Positions 1 to 11,124 of a stretch of 64,000 nucleotides of DNA are shown one piece after another; the stretch's first letter is position 1; each line of letters opens with the position of its first letter. The DNA comes from Nilaparvata lugens (lineage: Eukaryota > Arthropoda > Insecta > Hemiptera > Delphacidae), in assembly GCF_014356525.2 (NCBI RefSeq), contig NC_052508.1, positions 37,897,113-37,961,112 of the forward strand. Direction: 5' to 3'. The position numbers and the translations under genes are program-made. The notes under the pieces were generated by a model that saw nothing but the letters and a program-made list of their open reading frames with translations, searched no databases and had not been told where the DNA came from.

Positions 1-734
1 TTTCTTATTTTAGCTATTTAAACATGAATTTGCTATTTTGGAAAAGAAGCATCGAGAAACGAATTTGAAAATACAGTGACCTTTAGAATAACAACACAAA
101 TCTAAATCCGTTTGAATTTTGTTCAAATTCCTAATAGTTTTGCAATAAACTGAGTCGTTAAATTGCAAATTTGAACCAAAAATGAACCGTTACATTGCCA
201 ACCTAGTTCGAGGGTTATTCTCCAGAGAGCTCTACTGTTGAAACGTAACCCCCACCACCTACTACTTACATACTAAGACTGTCCAGCAGTGTATCAATGA
301 ATGAATTGAATGAATGACCACAAGAAAGAGTGGGAATGGGAGGGGAATAGATGAGAAGTCACACTCTCTCTGTCTCTCAATTCCAGCTAGCTTTTGCCGT
401 ATCCATGTCATGTGTGACTTATTAGTTCGTTGAAACGTGACAGTGACAGTTCATCCAGTCATTTGTGATAAGTTACTATGGGTTTTCATTTATAGAAACG
501 TTTTGCCTTGTTTATTCTAGACAATCCTTGTTAGTGAATAATACTTTTTCTATTCTATTCCTATTGACTTCGAATTACGTGAAATGTTATAAAAATGTTG
601 AAGTGCATGCGACCAAATTATTTATCATAAAAAATGGACGAAACGCGGAAGCCTCATCAAAGTCGCCGACGCTTTAGACACAAAAGTGGACGCAGATTGA
701 AACTTAGCGCGAAACCGCTTAAAATTGTTCAGCA
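1..734. other. No feature recognised
   Basis: AT-rich sequence with scattered short ORFs that resemble nothing I know. The last ~100 bases run into the YqaJ-like fragment, but no conserved N-terminal coding can be followed upstream of the methionine at 735. Confidence 0.4.
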
Positions 735-1355
735 ATGGAGTATGGGAGGATGAACGAGGAGGCTGCTCTAAAAAAAGTTAGTGAGATAGCTGGACAAAAA
801 ATTTTGAAATGTGGGCTATTCATTGATGCCGTTTTTCCATTTCTGGCAGCATCGCCGGATGGATTATTAGAAGATGGGCATGGTATTGTGGAGGTCAAAT
901 GCCCTCAGACAATAAAGGACCTACTCCCAAGGGAAGCAGCAAAGTTGAAAATATTGAAATTTTGATAAATTGAAGATACAAATATCGAATTGAACACAAA
1001 CCATAACTACTACTATCAAATACAGGGACAACTCCACATTACGAAACGTCAGTACTGCTTATTTTGTATATGGTCGCCAAAGGGGACAGAAGTTGTTACT
1101 GTATACAAAGATGAGCAGTTCTGGAGTTCGAAGATTCTTGAACAAGTGAAAAAATTTTATATGGACTGTGTATTGCCGGAACTTGTTGATCCTCGACACA
1201 CGCGTTCAATGCCAATTCGAAATCCAGATTGGATAATTAGGCGCAAGAAGCACGTAAGAAGAAATAATGATGACACAAACATAACTGGAAAATTTAAACA
1301 AATATTGTCACATACCACTTATTTATTATTAAAACTTACATTAAAGTATTATTAA
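735..1355 (+). pseudogene. YqaJ-type (lambda-exonuclease-like) nuclease gene, broken
   Basis: Two ORF segments in the same frame (735-965 and 990-1355) are separated by two adjacent stop codons. The first has NEEAAL, then ASPDGLLEDG and IVEVKCPQ, which fit the PD-(D/E)xK core (Asp of SPDG, Glu and Lys of VEVK) of YqaJ-type nucleases. The second has NYYYQIQGQLHITKRQYCLF, the conserved YxxQxQ helix. Known: this fold is found in viral recombinases and in many insect transposon-linked genes. The N-terminus is missing and the C-terminus runs into an inverted repeat. An inverted partial copy at about 1567-1665 lacks the two stops. Probably a dead mobile-element gene. Confidence 0.7.
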
Positions 1356-1473
1356 AGTAATACTTTATTAAAGTAAACTTACATTAAAGTAATGTACCTA
1401 GGTTTCATAATGACCTAGGCTTACATTACTTTAATGTAAGTTTTAATAATAAATAAGTGGTATGTGACAATAT
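1302..1473. repeat. Long hairpin (inverted repeat, ~50-bp arms)
   Basis: The left arm starts caaatattgtcacatacca (from about 1302) and the right arm is its complement ending near 1473. A second inner pair, cttacattaaagtaatgt and acattactttaatgtaag, surrounds ACCTAGG at the tip. The arms are nearly perfect. Confidence 0.85.
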
Positions 1474-1670
1474 TTGTTTTTATTTTCCATTATGGAGAAA
1501 TACCACAACATCTCCTCAAACACAATCAATTATACAAACATAACTATTCTTCCTTTTCTCCTTTATAGTAGTAGTTATGGTTTGTGTTCAATTCTATATT
1601 TGTGTCTTCAATTTTGCAAAATTTCAATATTTTCATTTTTAACAAAGTCATTTCTCATTGTTCATTGCAC
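1474..1670 (-). repeat. Inverted partial copy of the YqaJ-like region
   Basis: Read on the minus strand, 1567-1650 matches 945-1027 of the nuclease fragment (KFCKIEDTNIELNTNHNYY) but has TGC AAA where the plus copy has TGA TAA. Together with the hairpin at 1302-1473 it gives a head-to-head arrangement. The segment 1474-1566 matches only weakly. Confidence 0.7.
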
Positions 1671-1682
1671 CGGTAAGGGCAT

Positions 1683-1935
1683 TTGTGCAGAGAGAAAAAG
1701 AGAAAGAAACGAGTGAGAGCGAGGAGGAGAATGAGAAGATTTAGAACGGAAAGAGTGAGGAGAAGTGGATGGAAAAGAGGGAGAAGAAGAATAAGGGGAA
1801 AAGAAGGAGGAGAAGGTGAAGGAGGAATGAGAAAAAGATTAAAAAGAAGGAGGAGAAGGTGAAGAAGGAGGAATAGGAGAAGAAAGAGGAGAAGGTGAAG
1901 AAGGAGAACAGAAGAAGGAGAACAAGAAGAAGTAA
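1683..1935. repeat. Purine-rich low-complexity tract
   Basis: Irregular repeats of GAGAA, AGAAGGAGG and GGTGAAGAAGG on the plus strand, nearly without pyrimidines. No coding signal. Confidence 0.85.
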
Positions 1936-2041
1936 GGCTTATTATTTCTCAAAATTCACGTAATATTGTTTGAAGACCATCAAAATATTTTATCATCTTA
2001 TCTGTCTCAACTTCCGCTGAAATATATATTTAAAATACATA

Positions 2042-3017
2042 GAAATATATTTTCAATTACTTCTTTTATATTATTTTTTATTATTAATAATACTTTTTTA
2101 GATTAATTTTTCCATTTTAAAACAAGTAATGAGTTTGTACTTCTCGCACACATTTTGTGTTTGAGAACACTCACAGAGAAAAGTTTTCTTCTGATATTGA
2201 TAAATTTGAATTTGTAGGGTATAATAGTAGCTTCAGTTTCTAGTGTAATAGTAGTTCTAGTAACAGTATAGTGTATATTTATGTGATATTGAATTCCTGG
2301 GCTGACTAGGTACCTTTAGGATATAATTCAATTATCTTCTGACTTATTGTAGTTTATCAATGTATATATAGAAATATATTTTCAATTACTTCTTTTATAT
2401 TATTTTTTTATTATTAATAATACTTTTTTAGATTAATTTTTCCATTTTAAAACAAGTAATGAGTTTGTACTTCTCGCACACATTTTGTGTTTGAGAAAAC
2501 TCACGGAGAAAAGTTTTCTTCTGATATTGATAAATTTCAATTTGTAGGGTATAATAGTAGCTTCAGTTTCTAGTGTAATAGTAGTTCTAGTAACAGTATA
2601 GTGTATATTTATGTGATATTGAATTCCTGGGCTGACTACCTTTAGGATATAATTCAATTATCTTCTGACTTATTGTAGTTTATCAATGTATATATAGAAA
2701 TATATTTTCAATTACTTCTTTTATATTATTTTTTTATTATTAATAATACTTTTTTAGATTAATTTTTCCATTTTAAAACAAGTAATGAGTTTGTACTTCT
2801 CGCACACATTTTGTGTTTGAGAACACTCACGGAGAAAAGTTTTCTTCTGATATTGATAAATTTGAAGTTGTAGGGTATAATAGTAGCTTCAGTTTCTAGT
2901 GTAATAGTAGTTCTAGTAACAGTATAGTGTATATTTATGTGATATTGAATTCCTGGGCTGACTACCTTTAGGATATAATTCAATTATCTTCTGACTTATT
3001 GTAGTTTATCAATGTAA
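2042..3017. repeat. Three tandem copies of a ~326-bp unit
   Basis: Units start with gaaatatattttcaattac at 2042, 2371 and 2697 and end in tatcaatgta. Copies differ by a few substitutions and a 4-base indel (gactaggtacc versus gactacc). Minus-strand ORFs inside are by-products of the repeat. Confidence 0.92.
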
Positions 3018-3179
3018 ATTAATAATTAATCCTATTCTATAGAACTAATTTACATTATCTAGCATGTTTACTTGAAGCTACACAATTTTTTCAACAAATC
3101 CGTCTAAATTGATTAAAAAATAGCTGGTGAATGCAGCACTTCTAGAGGCTTTAATGTTCCAAGAAAATGTTTAACTGTT

Positions 3180-3556
3180 ATTTTTATTCTTTTTCTATTT
3201 ATTTTATTTATATATTTTCAATTTTATTTATTTATCCATTACTATAATCTTTTTTGTTCTAATCTTTTCCATACTGTAATCATCTTGTTCAAAAGAACAA
3301 TTTCATTCTTCCCAAACAGGTTCTGTAACCTATGGGTTATTTCCAATTATTTCATTTTATTTGTATATTTATTTATTATTGATTTATTGTTAATGCAAGT
3401 TTGATTTATTGTGAACTGTAGCCTATGTATATTGCTATAATGCTAAAAATTCGATTTAGATTTGACTTAAATTGTACAATTGATTGTAGATTACAAAACT
3501 AATAATTTTTTCAATGTATTATTTTACGGAAATAAATTTTATTTGAATTTGAATTT
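3180..3556 (+). mobile_element. LINE 3'-UTR remnant
   Basis: Non-coding AT-rich sequence ending aaataaattttatttgaat with the repeat tail ATTTGA. The look is that of a LINE 3' end; no coding part survives. Confidence 0.45.
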
Positions 3557-4080
3557 GTTTTTTTTTTCAATTCAGAACCTGACAAGAACTTAGCTTATTT
3601 TTAAATTTACAAATACCTGTTATGAAAGATTTTTCGTTACTCGCTTATTTACAAGGCCAAGAGTCATCAATATAAATAATTATTTTTGTATAACAGATTT
3701 ATACATACTGTATAACAGTTATAGGCCTACTGATATAATAGAGAATCTAGCAATGATTTTGTTCAAATTGGTGTGAAATAGGTTGGAATGTTGCATTTCA
3801 AGATACGAGCAGCACTCATGAGAATAGCTTTGTCCCTTTTCTAGCATTCAATAACGTAGTAGCCAAATATACTTTGTCGTGTCTTGGTTGGAACGTGACT
3901 CATTGTTCCAGAACCAGAAATCATGAATGGAGACAGAGGTTTTTGTCATTTCTTTTTCCCTCCTTTTTGTTGCTCACTTGTAGCAATGGTCAATTGGTGG
4001 GGGAGACACTTCTAGACTTCCAATATGTCTTTACTCCTCCAAACGAACTCTCTCCAGCGCTGAATCTGTCATAGTGGGAA

Positions 4081-4806
4081 GTGGCGGAACTAAAATACGA
4101 AATTTCAGAGGTGTACAGTAGAATCTTAAGAATTTTCTTTATGCGAAGTGGAAACGATGGATTTTTCAGGCCCAGCTTTTCTGAAAGAAGAAGACTTGAC
4201 CTGGTATCAAGACTACCAAGAATAAATTTTAGCTTCTTTTCTAAATCTTTTGTATACCTAGGCCCAAAACTCTTCAACGCTATACCACATGCTGGTAGAA
4301 GAACTAGAACTTGGAAAGAATTCTCAACAATAATTAAAGACTGGCTATTCCAATATCAAGATATAGAAAACTTTTTTTCAATTCTATCCTGAAAATCATA
4401 CACTGTTTCAGCTACCGGTACAATGCCATGTATTTATACTCCATAAATTCCCAAACTTTTTGTACTTTGTGATTTATATTTCCACTTAGCTCATATTTTT
4501 CTTATTAAGTTATAGTATTGTTTTAATATTACAAAATTCAACACTGCGCTTCTGTTTTGTTTTTCTAAATAAATTTTTATAGCTGTTCTTGCACATTATA
4601 TGCACATTTGTACCGCAATGGCCGAAAATACTTTGCTTAGATTTTTTGAAATAGCAACTATATAATATTCGAAATATGTAATTATAATATATGATACTGG
4701 CAGCGCCTATAAACAATTGCTGTCAGTTTAATTCTAAGATAAAATATTGTAATTTTTTGTTTGTATAAGAAAAAGGAGAATAAATTTCATTTTCATTTTC
4801 ATTTTC
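4081..4806 (+). mobile_element. 5'-truncated LINE (Jockey/CR1-like), ORF2 C-terminus
   Basis: The ORF at 4081-4392 ends FSKSFVYLGPKLFNAIPHAG followed by a Trp-rich WKEFSTIIKDWLFQ segment, the usual C-terminal end of Jockey/CR1-type ORF2. A 3' UTR of about 400 bp follows, ending in AATAAA and a (TTTTCA)n tail at 4786-4806. Confidence 0.7.
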
Positions 4807-5334
4807 ACTAAAGCTGCTGCAAAAGTCGTAGGGAAATGCGTAAAAGTGTGGAATTATACATCAAATTGAAGAGAATTTGATGCTCTATGAGCTCACAATT
4901 AGCATGGATTTTCTCCATGGGTTTCAAAATTTTCATTTTGAATGTTGCATTCTTTTAAAGCTGCTACATTTTTCTCATCAAATACCTTAACACATAGCTT
5001 GACATTTTGCCTTTCAAGGGAACTTGGGAAGAGAACTTTTCTGTCAAGTGGAGTTGCTAATTTGATAACATATTCGCTTCTGAGTAATGAAACGTTTTCA
5101 AGTGAGAAAAGCTTGCAGTGAGGATACTATCATGGTTAGCAGAATCTGGTATGTGAAAAGTTTGTTTTGAGTCAGTCTGATTCAACCAGTTGTTACGAAT
5201 ACATGTACAGAAGATATGTACAGAATCAAATAGTAGAAAATATACTATGTGAGGGATCAATCTATATGTAATGTGTTCTGAGTCACAAAAACGAGTAAAA
5301 TTTCAACAAAATAATCAATTTTAATGAATTTTAG
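4807..5334. other. No feature recognised
   Basis: AT-rich sequence without conserved coding potential; the ORF on the minus strand (5057-5260) looks random. Confidence 0.4.
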
Positions 5335-5510
5335 TTTTCAATCAACAATATCTTCTGATTGCTACAATTCAAATGTATAATCCAAAATCCCTTTGGGCGT
5401 GATTTTGTGCGCTCTCCGGTCTCAGGTTGAAGAGCACAAAATTACGCCCAGAGGGATTTTGAATATGTACATTTAAATTGTGACAATTAGAGGATATTGA
5501 AAATTTTGCA
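5335..5510. repeat. Foldback element (~170 bp, two ~75-bp arms)
   Basis: The left arm contains ccaaaatccctttgggcgtg and attttgtgcgctct; the right arm is the complement of nearly the same sequence (agagcacaaaattacgccca, gagggattttgaat). A 15-base loop around 5417-5431 separates them. The match continues outward into aattcaaatgta and acaatatcttct. Looks like a foldback MITE. Confidence 0.75.
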
Positions 5511-5989
5511 TGAAAAATTGGTTCTAGACTCTAGACTTCTCTAATGTATCCAAACGATTTATTGAAAAATCAAACTAAAATATATATTGCAAACACCAAT
5601 GTATATACCGGTAGTGACTGGACTATAATGTTTTAAAGGGTAAAGGGTAGATTAGCGAGTTTCGATTTTTCTTCTAAATTGCCTTTTATAACATAGTTAT
5701 AATCGTATAATGGTGCTACATTTTGATGAATAACATACTTTTGCACTTTTGAAATTGTTATTTGAGAATATTATATTTTTCCAATAAACATGTGTTTCAA
5801 CCAGCAAGGAAAACCGGGAAGAACGTGAAATAACTTATACGGGAAATGTACGGGAATTTCCTGAGCCTGATTCAGTGGACACTCTGTATAGAGATTAGGT
5901 TAAAATTTTGTCAATAACTTCGGCCCAAACGCGGCTTAAGTCAACTCGCTAACGCTCATTCAATAAATGTGATTGAATTAAAAATATCT

Positions 5990-6240
5990 GAATAATAGTT
6001 ACAGAACAGAGTTAAAACGAATATATAATAATAACAACAATGTTATTATCATATTTAATTCTATTAAAGTAATATTATACAATATTAATTCGAATTCAAA
6101 TTCATTCAAATAATTCTATTATTATTGTTTTAAATGTCATAATAATAATAATATAATAACATTTGTACTAATAATAACAACAATGTTATTATCATTAGTA
6201 CAAAGCTATGCCAAAGTTATAAAATCAGAATAATTTGTTA
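5990..6240. repeat. AT-rich block with short palindromes
   Basis: Runs of AATAATAACAACAATGTTATT occur twice. 6161-6204 is an almost perfect palindrome (ttgtactaataataac ... gttattatcattagtacaa). Confidence 0.7.
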
Positions 6241-6518
6241 TTATGACAGAACAATAATAATAGAATGAATAGACTCATATAATAGAACAGGAACCCCAGC
6301 AATAATAAGAATTCAATCATGGCAATATATTCAATACCCTCTAGAATATTATTAGCCCAGTCAATAAAGGTTTTTTCGATCCAAAAATTAAATAAAGCTG
6401 AATCTTCTACCATCGATAGAACCCTCCCAGAGGGTCATTCTCCCAAAAGTCCCAAGAAATCCCCTTGGAGCTTTCCCCCCTAGCCCCCCTAAAAGTTGAA
6501 AAATGCAGGTAATCACGG

Positions 6519-7149
6519 AAAATCAATTATCTCTGTACCCATTGATCGGAAACAGTTCTATTATATGCCATTCGATTCGTTACATTATGGACTACAATAT
6601 TAGTTATATTCATTTTCTGAATAAAATTAACAGTTGTTTTGATAAAAAAATATATATGTAAAAATTTAGGGGGTTTGTGATTTGATATTTTTGTTTTCTT
6701 CGATTAACTTCGAAACAAGTAGTTTTAAAGGAAAATGAGCCAAATAATTAACGTAGCCACTGTCATTGCAAATCCATTGATGTATAGTGTTATGTATTTG
6801 CGATTCGATTTGACGACGTGGAAGGGGAAACAGTCGACGCGGAACGGCGCGGCTGACTCTCTAAGCCATAGTAAGCAGCAAACTGGAAATCAATTATCTC
6901 TGTAACCATTAATCGAAAAAAAGTCTATCATATGTCATTCGATTCGTTGAATTAAGGGCTACAATATTAGTCGGATTCATTTCCTCAATGAATCGAATAG
7001 TTTCCTTGATAAAATAATATAAAGTAAAAATTTAGGGGTTTTTCGATTTTATTTTTTTGTTTTCTCCGTTTAACTTCGAAGCAAGTAATTTTAAAGAACA
7101 ATGTGACGGATAATTATTGTAGCCACATTCATTGCGAATCCATTGATGT
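6519..7149. repeat. Two direct copies of a ~265-bp repeat
   Basis: Units 6519-6786 and 6886-7149 share aatcaattatctctgta, cattcgattcgtt, gtaaaaatttaggg and the end aatccattgatgtata. They are about 80% alike by eye. A GC-richer 100-bp spacer lies between them. Confidence 0.85.
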
Positions 7150-8108
7150 ATATCAAATCCATGTTCGACGAGATACAAGCAGATGTGAGAATCAATAGGC
7201 CTAGTAAGACGTCGACTCCATTCCTCATGGAAAAGGGAGTGAGGCAAGGATACAGCTTATCCTCACTCCTGTTTATAATATTCATGGATGAAGTGATAAA
7301 AATATCCAGAAGAAGAACAGGGAGGTCAACCGTAGGCATGAGAAACCTCAGGCCAGTTCAGTGTCAGGCTTTGACATACGCTGATGACATAGTCCTCATA
7401 ACAGACTCGGCTGATTAGATGCAAACGGCAGTTACGGAATGGAATGAGACACTTAAGGAAATAGGCATGCATGTTAATAGAGTGAAGAGCCAGGTCATGA
7501 TGGTAAGGAGAACTGAACAACAGGTGGAGGAAATCGAAATTGAGTGCGGTGGCCAACTATTAAAGCAGACTGACAACTACCAGTACTTGGGCACAAACAT
7601 GAACTGCACTGCCAAGCTGCAAGAAGAAGTTAGACAAAGGACTCAAAACGCTATGCAGACATACTATTCACTCAGTAGAACAAGTGAAAGTTGGACAGTC
7701 AGTAAAAAAGAGAAAAGCCAAATAAATGCGGTCCAAATGAAATGTCTCCGAAGAATAGTTAGGAAAACAAGACGAGACAGAGTAAGAAATGACTGCATAA
7801 GAGCAGAATTGCAAATCAAAGTGGTTGAAACAACAATTAATGAACGAATACTCTCCTGGTATGGACCTCTCCTGAGAATGGACGAAAACAGAAAGCCTCG
7901 CCAATAAATGGAGGCCAGGGCACAAGGCAGACGACCGACAGGAAGACCACGGGTGACAACTGTTTCATGGATAGCAGCAGAAAGAGGCAAGACCGTGAAT
8001 CAGTTGAAGAGAATTCCTACGGACAGAGAGCAGTGGAGAAGATGGATCCGAGGCGACCACCCAACGCTGTGAAAACGGCACATTGGGATAGATAAAGAAG
8101 AAGAAGAA
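7143..8108 (+). pseudogene. RTE/BovB-like LINE fragment (RT palm to C-terminus)
   Basis: One reading frame crosses stop codons at 7416 and 7905. It contains KGVRQGYSLSSLLFIIFMDE and LTYADDIVLI (catalytic YADD), then the RTE-type C-terminal region with LSWYGPLLRMDENRKPRQ and RRPTGRPRVT. The endonuclease and the start of the RT are missing; the fragment begins abruptly at the end of the second 265-bp repeat. It ends in an AAGAAGAAGAA tail at 8096-8108, usual for RTE elements. Confidence 0.82.
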
Positions 8109-8388
8109 ATTGTATATAATTTCATCCTGAGGGTGTTTAAATGGTCTATTCTTATGTAAAGTTATCTGAGAAATCGAATATAACCAATAATTAGATAGAA
8201 CTTCAATAATTGTTGAGATAAAGTGAAAAATATACAAAAGAAGTGTAATTTTTAATTCAAAAGATACAACTAGAATACTTATTGTATTTTTAATCAAAGG
8301 AAATTGTAGATAACTTAATTCATTGTAGAATGAATTAAGATTGTGACATTATTAATTTACTTAATAACATTGTAGATAATTATTAGTG

Positions 8389-8397
8389 AAAAAAATG
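8389..8397. repeat. Target-site duplication, left of MULE copy 1
   Basis: AAAAAAATG, repeated exactly at 18914-18922 on the far side of the 10.5-kb element. Low-complexity, so weaker evidence than that for copy 2. Confidence 0.7.
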
Positions 8398-8742
8398 GGG
8401 ATATTTCACAGAGACAAGTAGTGTTTTTGAACGATATTAGTGTCACAGAGACAAGTTTCACAGGAGCAAGTATTTCTATAAATGGCAGTCTCACAGGAAC
8501 AAGTTCCCACAGAGACAAGCAGTTTCATAGAGACAAGGTCTCCGTCCAAAGTAGTAGCGCTATAAGTGGCAGTCTCACAGAAGCAAGTTCCCACTGGAAC
8601 AAGGTGTTTCACAGAAGCAAGGTCAGTGTCGTAGAGACAAGGTAGCGAATGTAGGAAGAAGTTAGGCGTGTTGCCTACATCTGAACTTGAAGGCACTCCA
8701 TTATTTGTTCTAGTAAATTGAATGTCTGCTGTTTTTTAATCA
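8398..8742. repeat. Left terminal inverted repeat of MULE copy 1
   Basis: About ten imperfect units of the CACAGAGACAAG / CACAGGAACAAG type, separated by short spacers. It pairs with 18570-18913. The inner limit is near ctgctgttttttaat. ORFs on both strands here are repeat by-products. Confidence 0.88.
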
Positions 8743-9212
8743 TGCAGGTATATGATTATGATTGAAGGTTTATCATATAAGATAGGGATGGGTTGGTAAC
8801 CTATTAGAATTAGATAGAAGATAACTTAAATAAATAAATAAATTGAGTTCTATGCAAATGTAATATATTTCTACCAAACTCCAAGATAACTATTCCAATA
8901 TATCTAATACGTATATATATATATATATATAACCTTCAACCCGAAAGAATAATCAATATGAATATGAAATGGAATATATAAAAGCCAAATAGCCTACCAC
9001 TGACCTATTCATCACCGCTTCTTAAAAACCCCATGGCCAAAATGGTTTTTCATTATAATTCCTTCTTTCCTAATAAATTGTTTATGCTTTTGTACTCCTG
9101 AGCGAAGCTCGGTCCCCGATATTATGAGCTAATCATCTCTTCTTTTTCCGAGCTGCGGTCTCGAATTGTAAATTCAAATTGATATAATATTAACTTCAGA
9201 CAGTCACAGAGT

Positions 9213-9377
9213 AAAGCTGCGTCAACACCAATAGACTCTATAGATTCTATTAGATTGAACATAACTTATCATACACATGATGAACATATGTGTTTTTCAT
9301 GTGCCGTTCAATCTATAATAATCTGTGAGGATTAAGTTATTAACATTTTGTTAATAACTTTGGTGTAAACGCAGCTT
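9213..9377. mobile_element. Foldback MITE inside MULE copy 1
   Basis: Ends are aaagctgcgtcaacaccaa and its complement ttggtgtaaacgcagcttt. It also contains taacataacttatcataca-like and gttattaacattttgttaat stretches. Same family at about 41733-41886 (in copy 2) and 21970-22150, with a related end at about 5920-5945. Confidence 0.8.
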
Positions 9378-9380
9378 TAG

Positions 9381-9572
9381 ATGCCAAGATTTATCATGGC
9401 GTTCCGAGTTACGGATGATAATGTCAATGAAAAACTTCATTTTCCTCATGAAATCTTTCCCATAAAAAATTTAACAGATTGTTTTTCTACAAGCGTCTCT
9501 ACATGTTACAAAATGAAAATCCCAGTGAAAAACAAAAAGTGCCACTTGATAATTCCCAAATCATCTTTTTAA
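9381..9572 (+). CDS. Short ORF of unknown function kept in both MULE copies
   Basis: 63 codons starting [18 protein letters not shown]. The same ORF occurs at 41890-42081 in copy 2 with three amino-acid changes (E>K, K>E, F>C). I recognise no domain. Conservation only reflects the recent copying of the element, so this may be a chance ORF. Confidence 0.2.
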   Translation: MPRFIMAFRVTDDNVNEKLHFPHEIFPIKNLTDCFSTSVSTCYKMKIPVKNKKCHLIIPKSSF

Positions 9573-9599
9573 TCGTAGCTCTGATTCAACTGAGCAATA

Positions 9600-11076
9600 A
9601 CTTTCTGAACTTACTGAGTTAATAAAGTAACATTTAAAATTATCATAAGCGCAATGGGACTTGGGATTCCATCAATTCAGAATAAGTATTATTCCGGTAT
9701 TCATTTTTACAGGATTGAAGTAGTGCAACATTTAGATTAGCACACAAATAGATTTTATTTGTAGCGGAGTGAGTTCATTACTTTCATATCAAAGTTCTAC
9801 TTTTTCCATTATGATATAGTATATTGACGACTACTGCAAAACAATGTCTGGTAGCCCTGGTAATGTAATGTAATGTAATGAAATGTGATGGTATGGTTGA
9901 TTGGAAGTCTCCAACCAGCCTGATCAGATTTCTTAGTGGGGCCATTGGCAAACATTTTAAAAAAGCCCTGATATTATTACAATGACTTTATTCCTAGTAG
10001 ATAGAATTTCTAGTAGATGGCTGAATATTCTCGTTACCACATTGCAAAGGATGTTCAGTGAGGTCTACTGTTATCTGGACTACTAGAGTATTGTAACTCC
10101 TAATGTCAGATTGAGTAAGAGCTTGAAAATTATTCCTATCTAGTGTACTCCATGTTCAATAATCTGCCTTTATCTTATATTAGAAGAAACTTGCCTCTGA
10201 ATAAATTAAAAAACGCACTAAATGTAATTCTGAATGAAAATGCTTATTGTTCCATAAATTAATTTTCAAATTGTTGAAAATGTGATATTCAGTGCTGTGA
10301 GTTTATAAATAGTTTATGTTTTTTTCAATGTATGACTTAATTTATTCAATTGTACTGGGTGATGATAATTATGACTTGATGAGACTGATTTGATGAATGA
10401 TTACACTATTCATAAGATGACTACTAAGATGTTATGAATTGAATTGCTCATTTATTGTATAACAGACTATAAGCTGAATTCTTTAGACTAGGCCTATTCG
10501 CCTAATCTACATCCAAATTGTTTGTATTTATCGGTCAATATATTTCTTATTTCTAGACGCCAGCTAAGAAAGGGGTTTCAATTTTCGTAGAATAAGCACC
10601 TAATTCAAAACTGTATGTTTTTCAAAAGATGTTGTGATTTCAAATTCAAATTTCGTTTATCACACACATAGGCTATACGAGAATTAAGAATTAATGAGAA
10701 AGTGTCCCGGAATAAGGTTTATGATTTTTGTTCTTCTGTATTTATACTAAGTGACATACTTATCAGTGATGGCTCTTAAACTGTAGGTTTATTATTAAAT
10801 AACGAGTTTGGAGCACCAGAAAAATGGGATTATATTTTATTATAATAGATATTCAAAATTACGTTTCCAACCCACAATTATTGTCATGTCCTTAAAGTTA
10901 CTGAAAACCATATCGGTTGGGACTAATCAAGGTTTATTTAGGGTGGTTTTAATTATTATTAGTTTATGTGTTACAAATAGTTCACCTAGATTTAGATGGC
11001 AATTGAAACATTATTAATCTAACTAAAGCATGATATTAGTGTCAAAGACAGAAATCTGCGTTTTAATTCATTATCA

Positions 11077-11077
<1 letters not shown>
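9600..11077. other. MULE copy 1 left interior, no gene recognised
   Basis: Matches 42108-43588 of copy 2 almost base for base, apart from small indels such as the (TAATG)n count near 9861-9885. No conserved coding region found. Confidence 0.6.

Positions 11078-11120
<43 letters not shown>
11078..11120. repeat. (GA)n microsatellite
   Basis: About 21 GA dinucleotides. This is the point where MULE copies 1 and 2 stop matching: here a LINE follows, in copy 2 a gag-pol follows. A second (GA)n block at 12184-12206 lies on the other side of the LINE, which suggests that the LINE landed inside the microsatellite. Confidence 0.9.

Positions 11121-11124
<4 letters not shown>

Noticed and set aside
2433..2983. 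Two near-identical 74-codon minus-strand ORFs
   Set aside because: They are the same frame in adjacent units of the 326-bp tandem repeat; no family resemblance.
8406..8696. ORFs on both strands (8406-8696 and 8421-8645; also 40914-41225 and 18699-18905) with repeated CET/SLTG motifs
   Set aside because: They are translations of the MULE terminal subrepeat array, open on both strands because of its periodicity.
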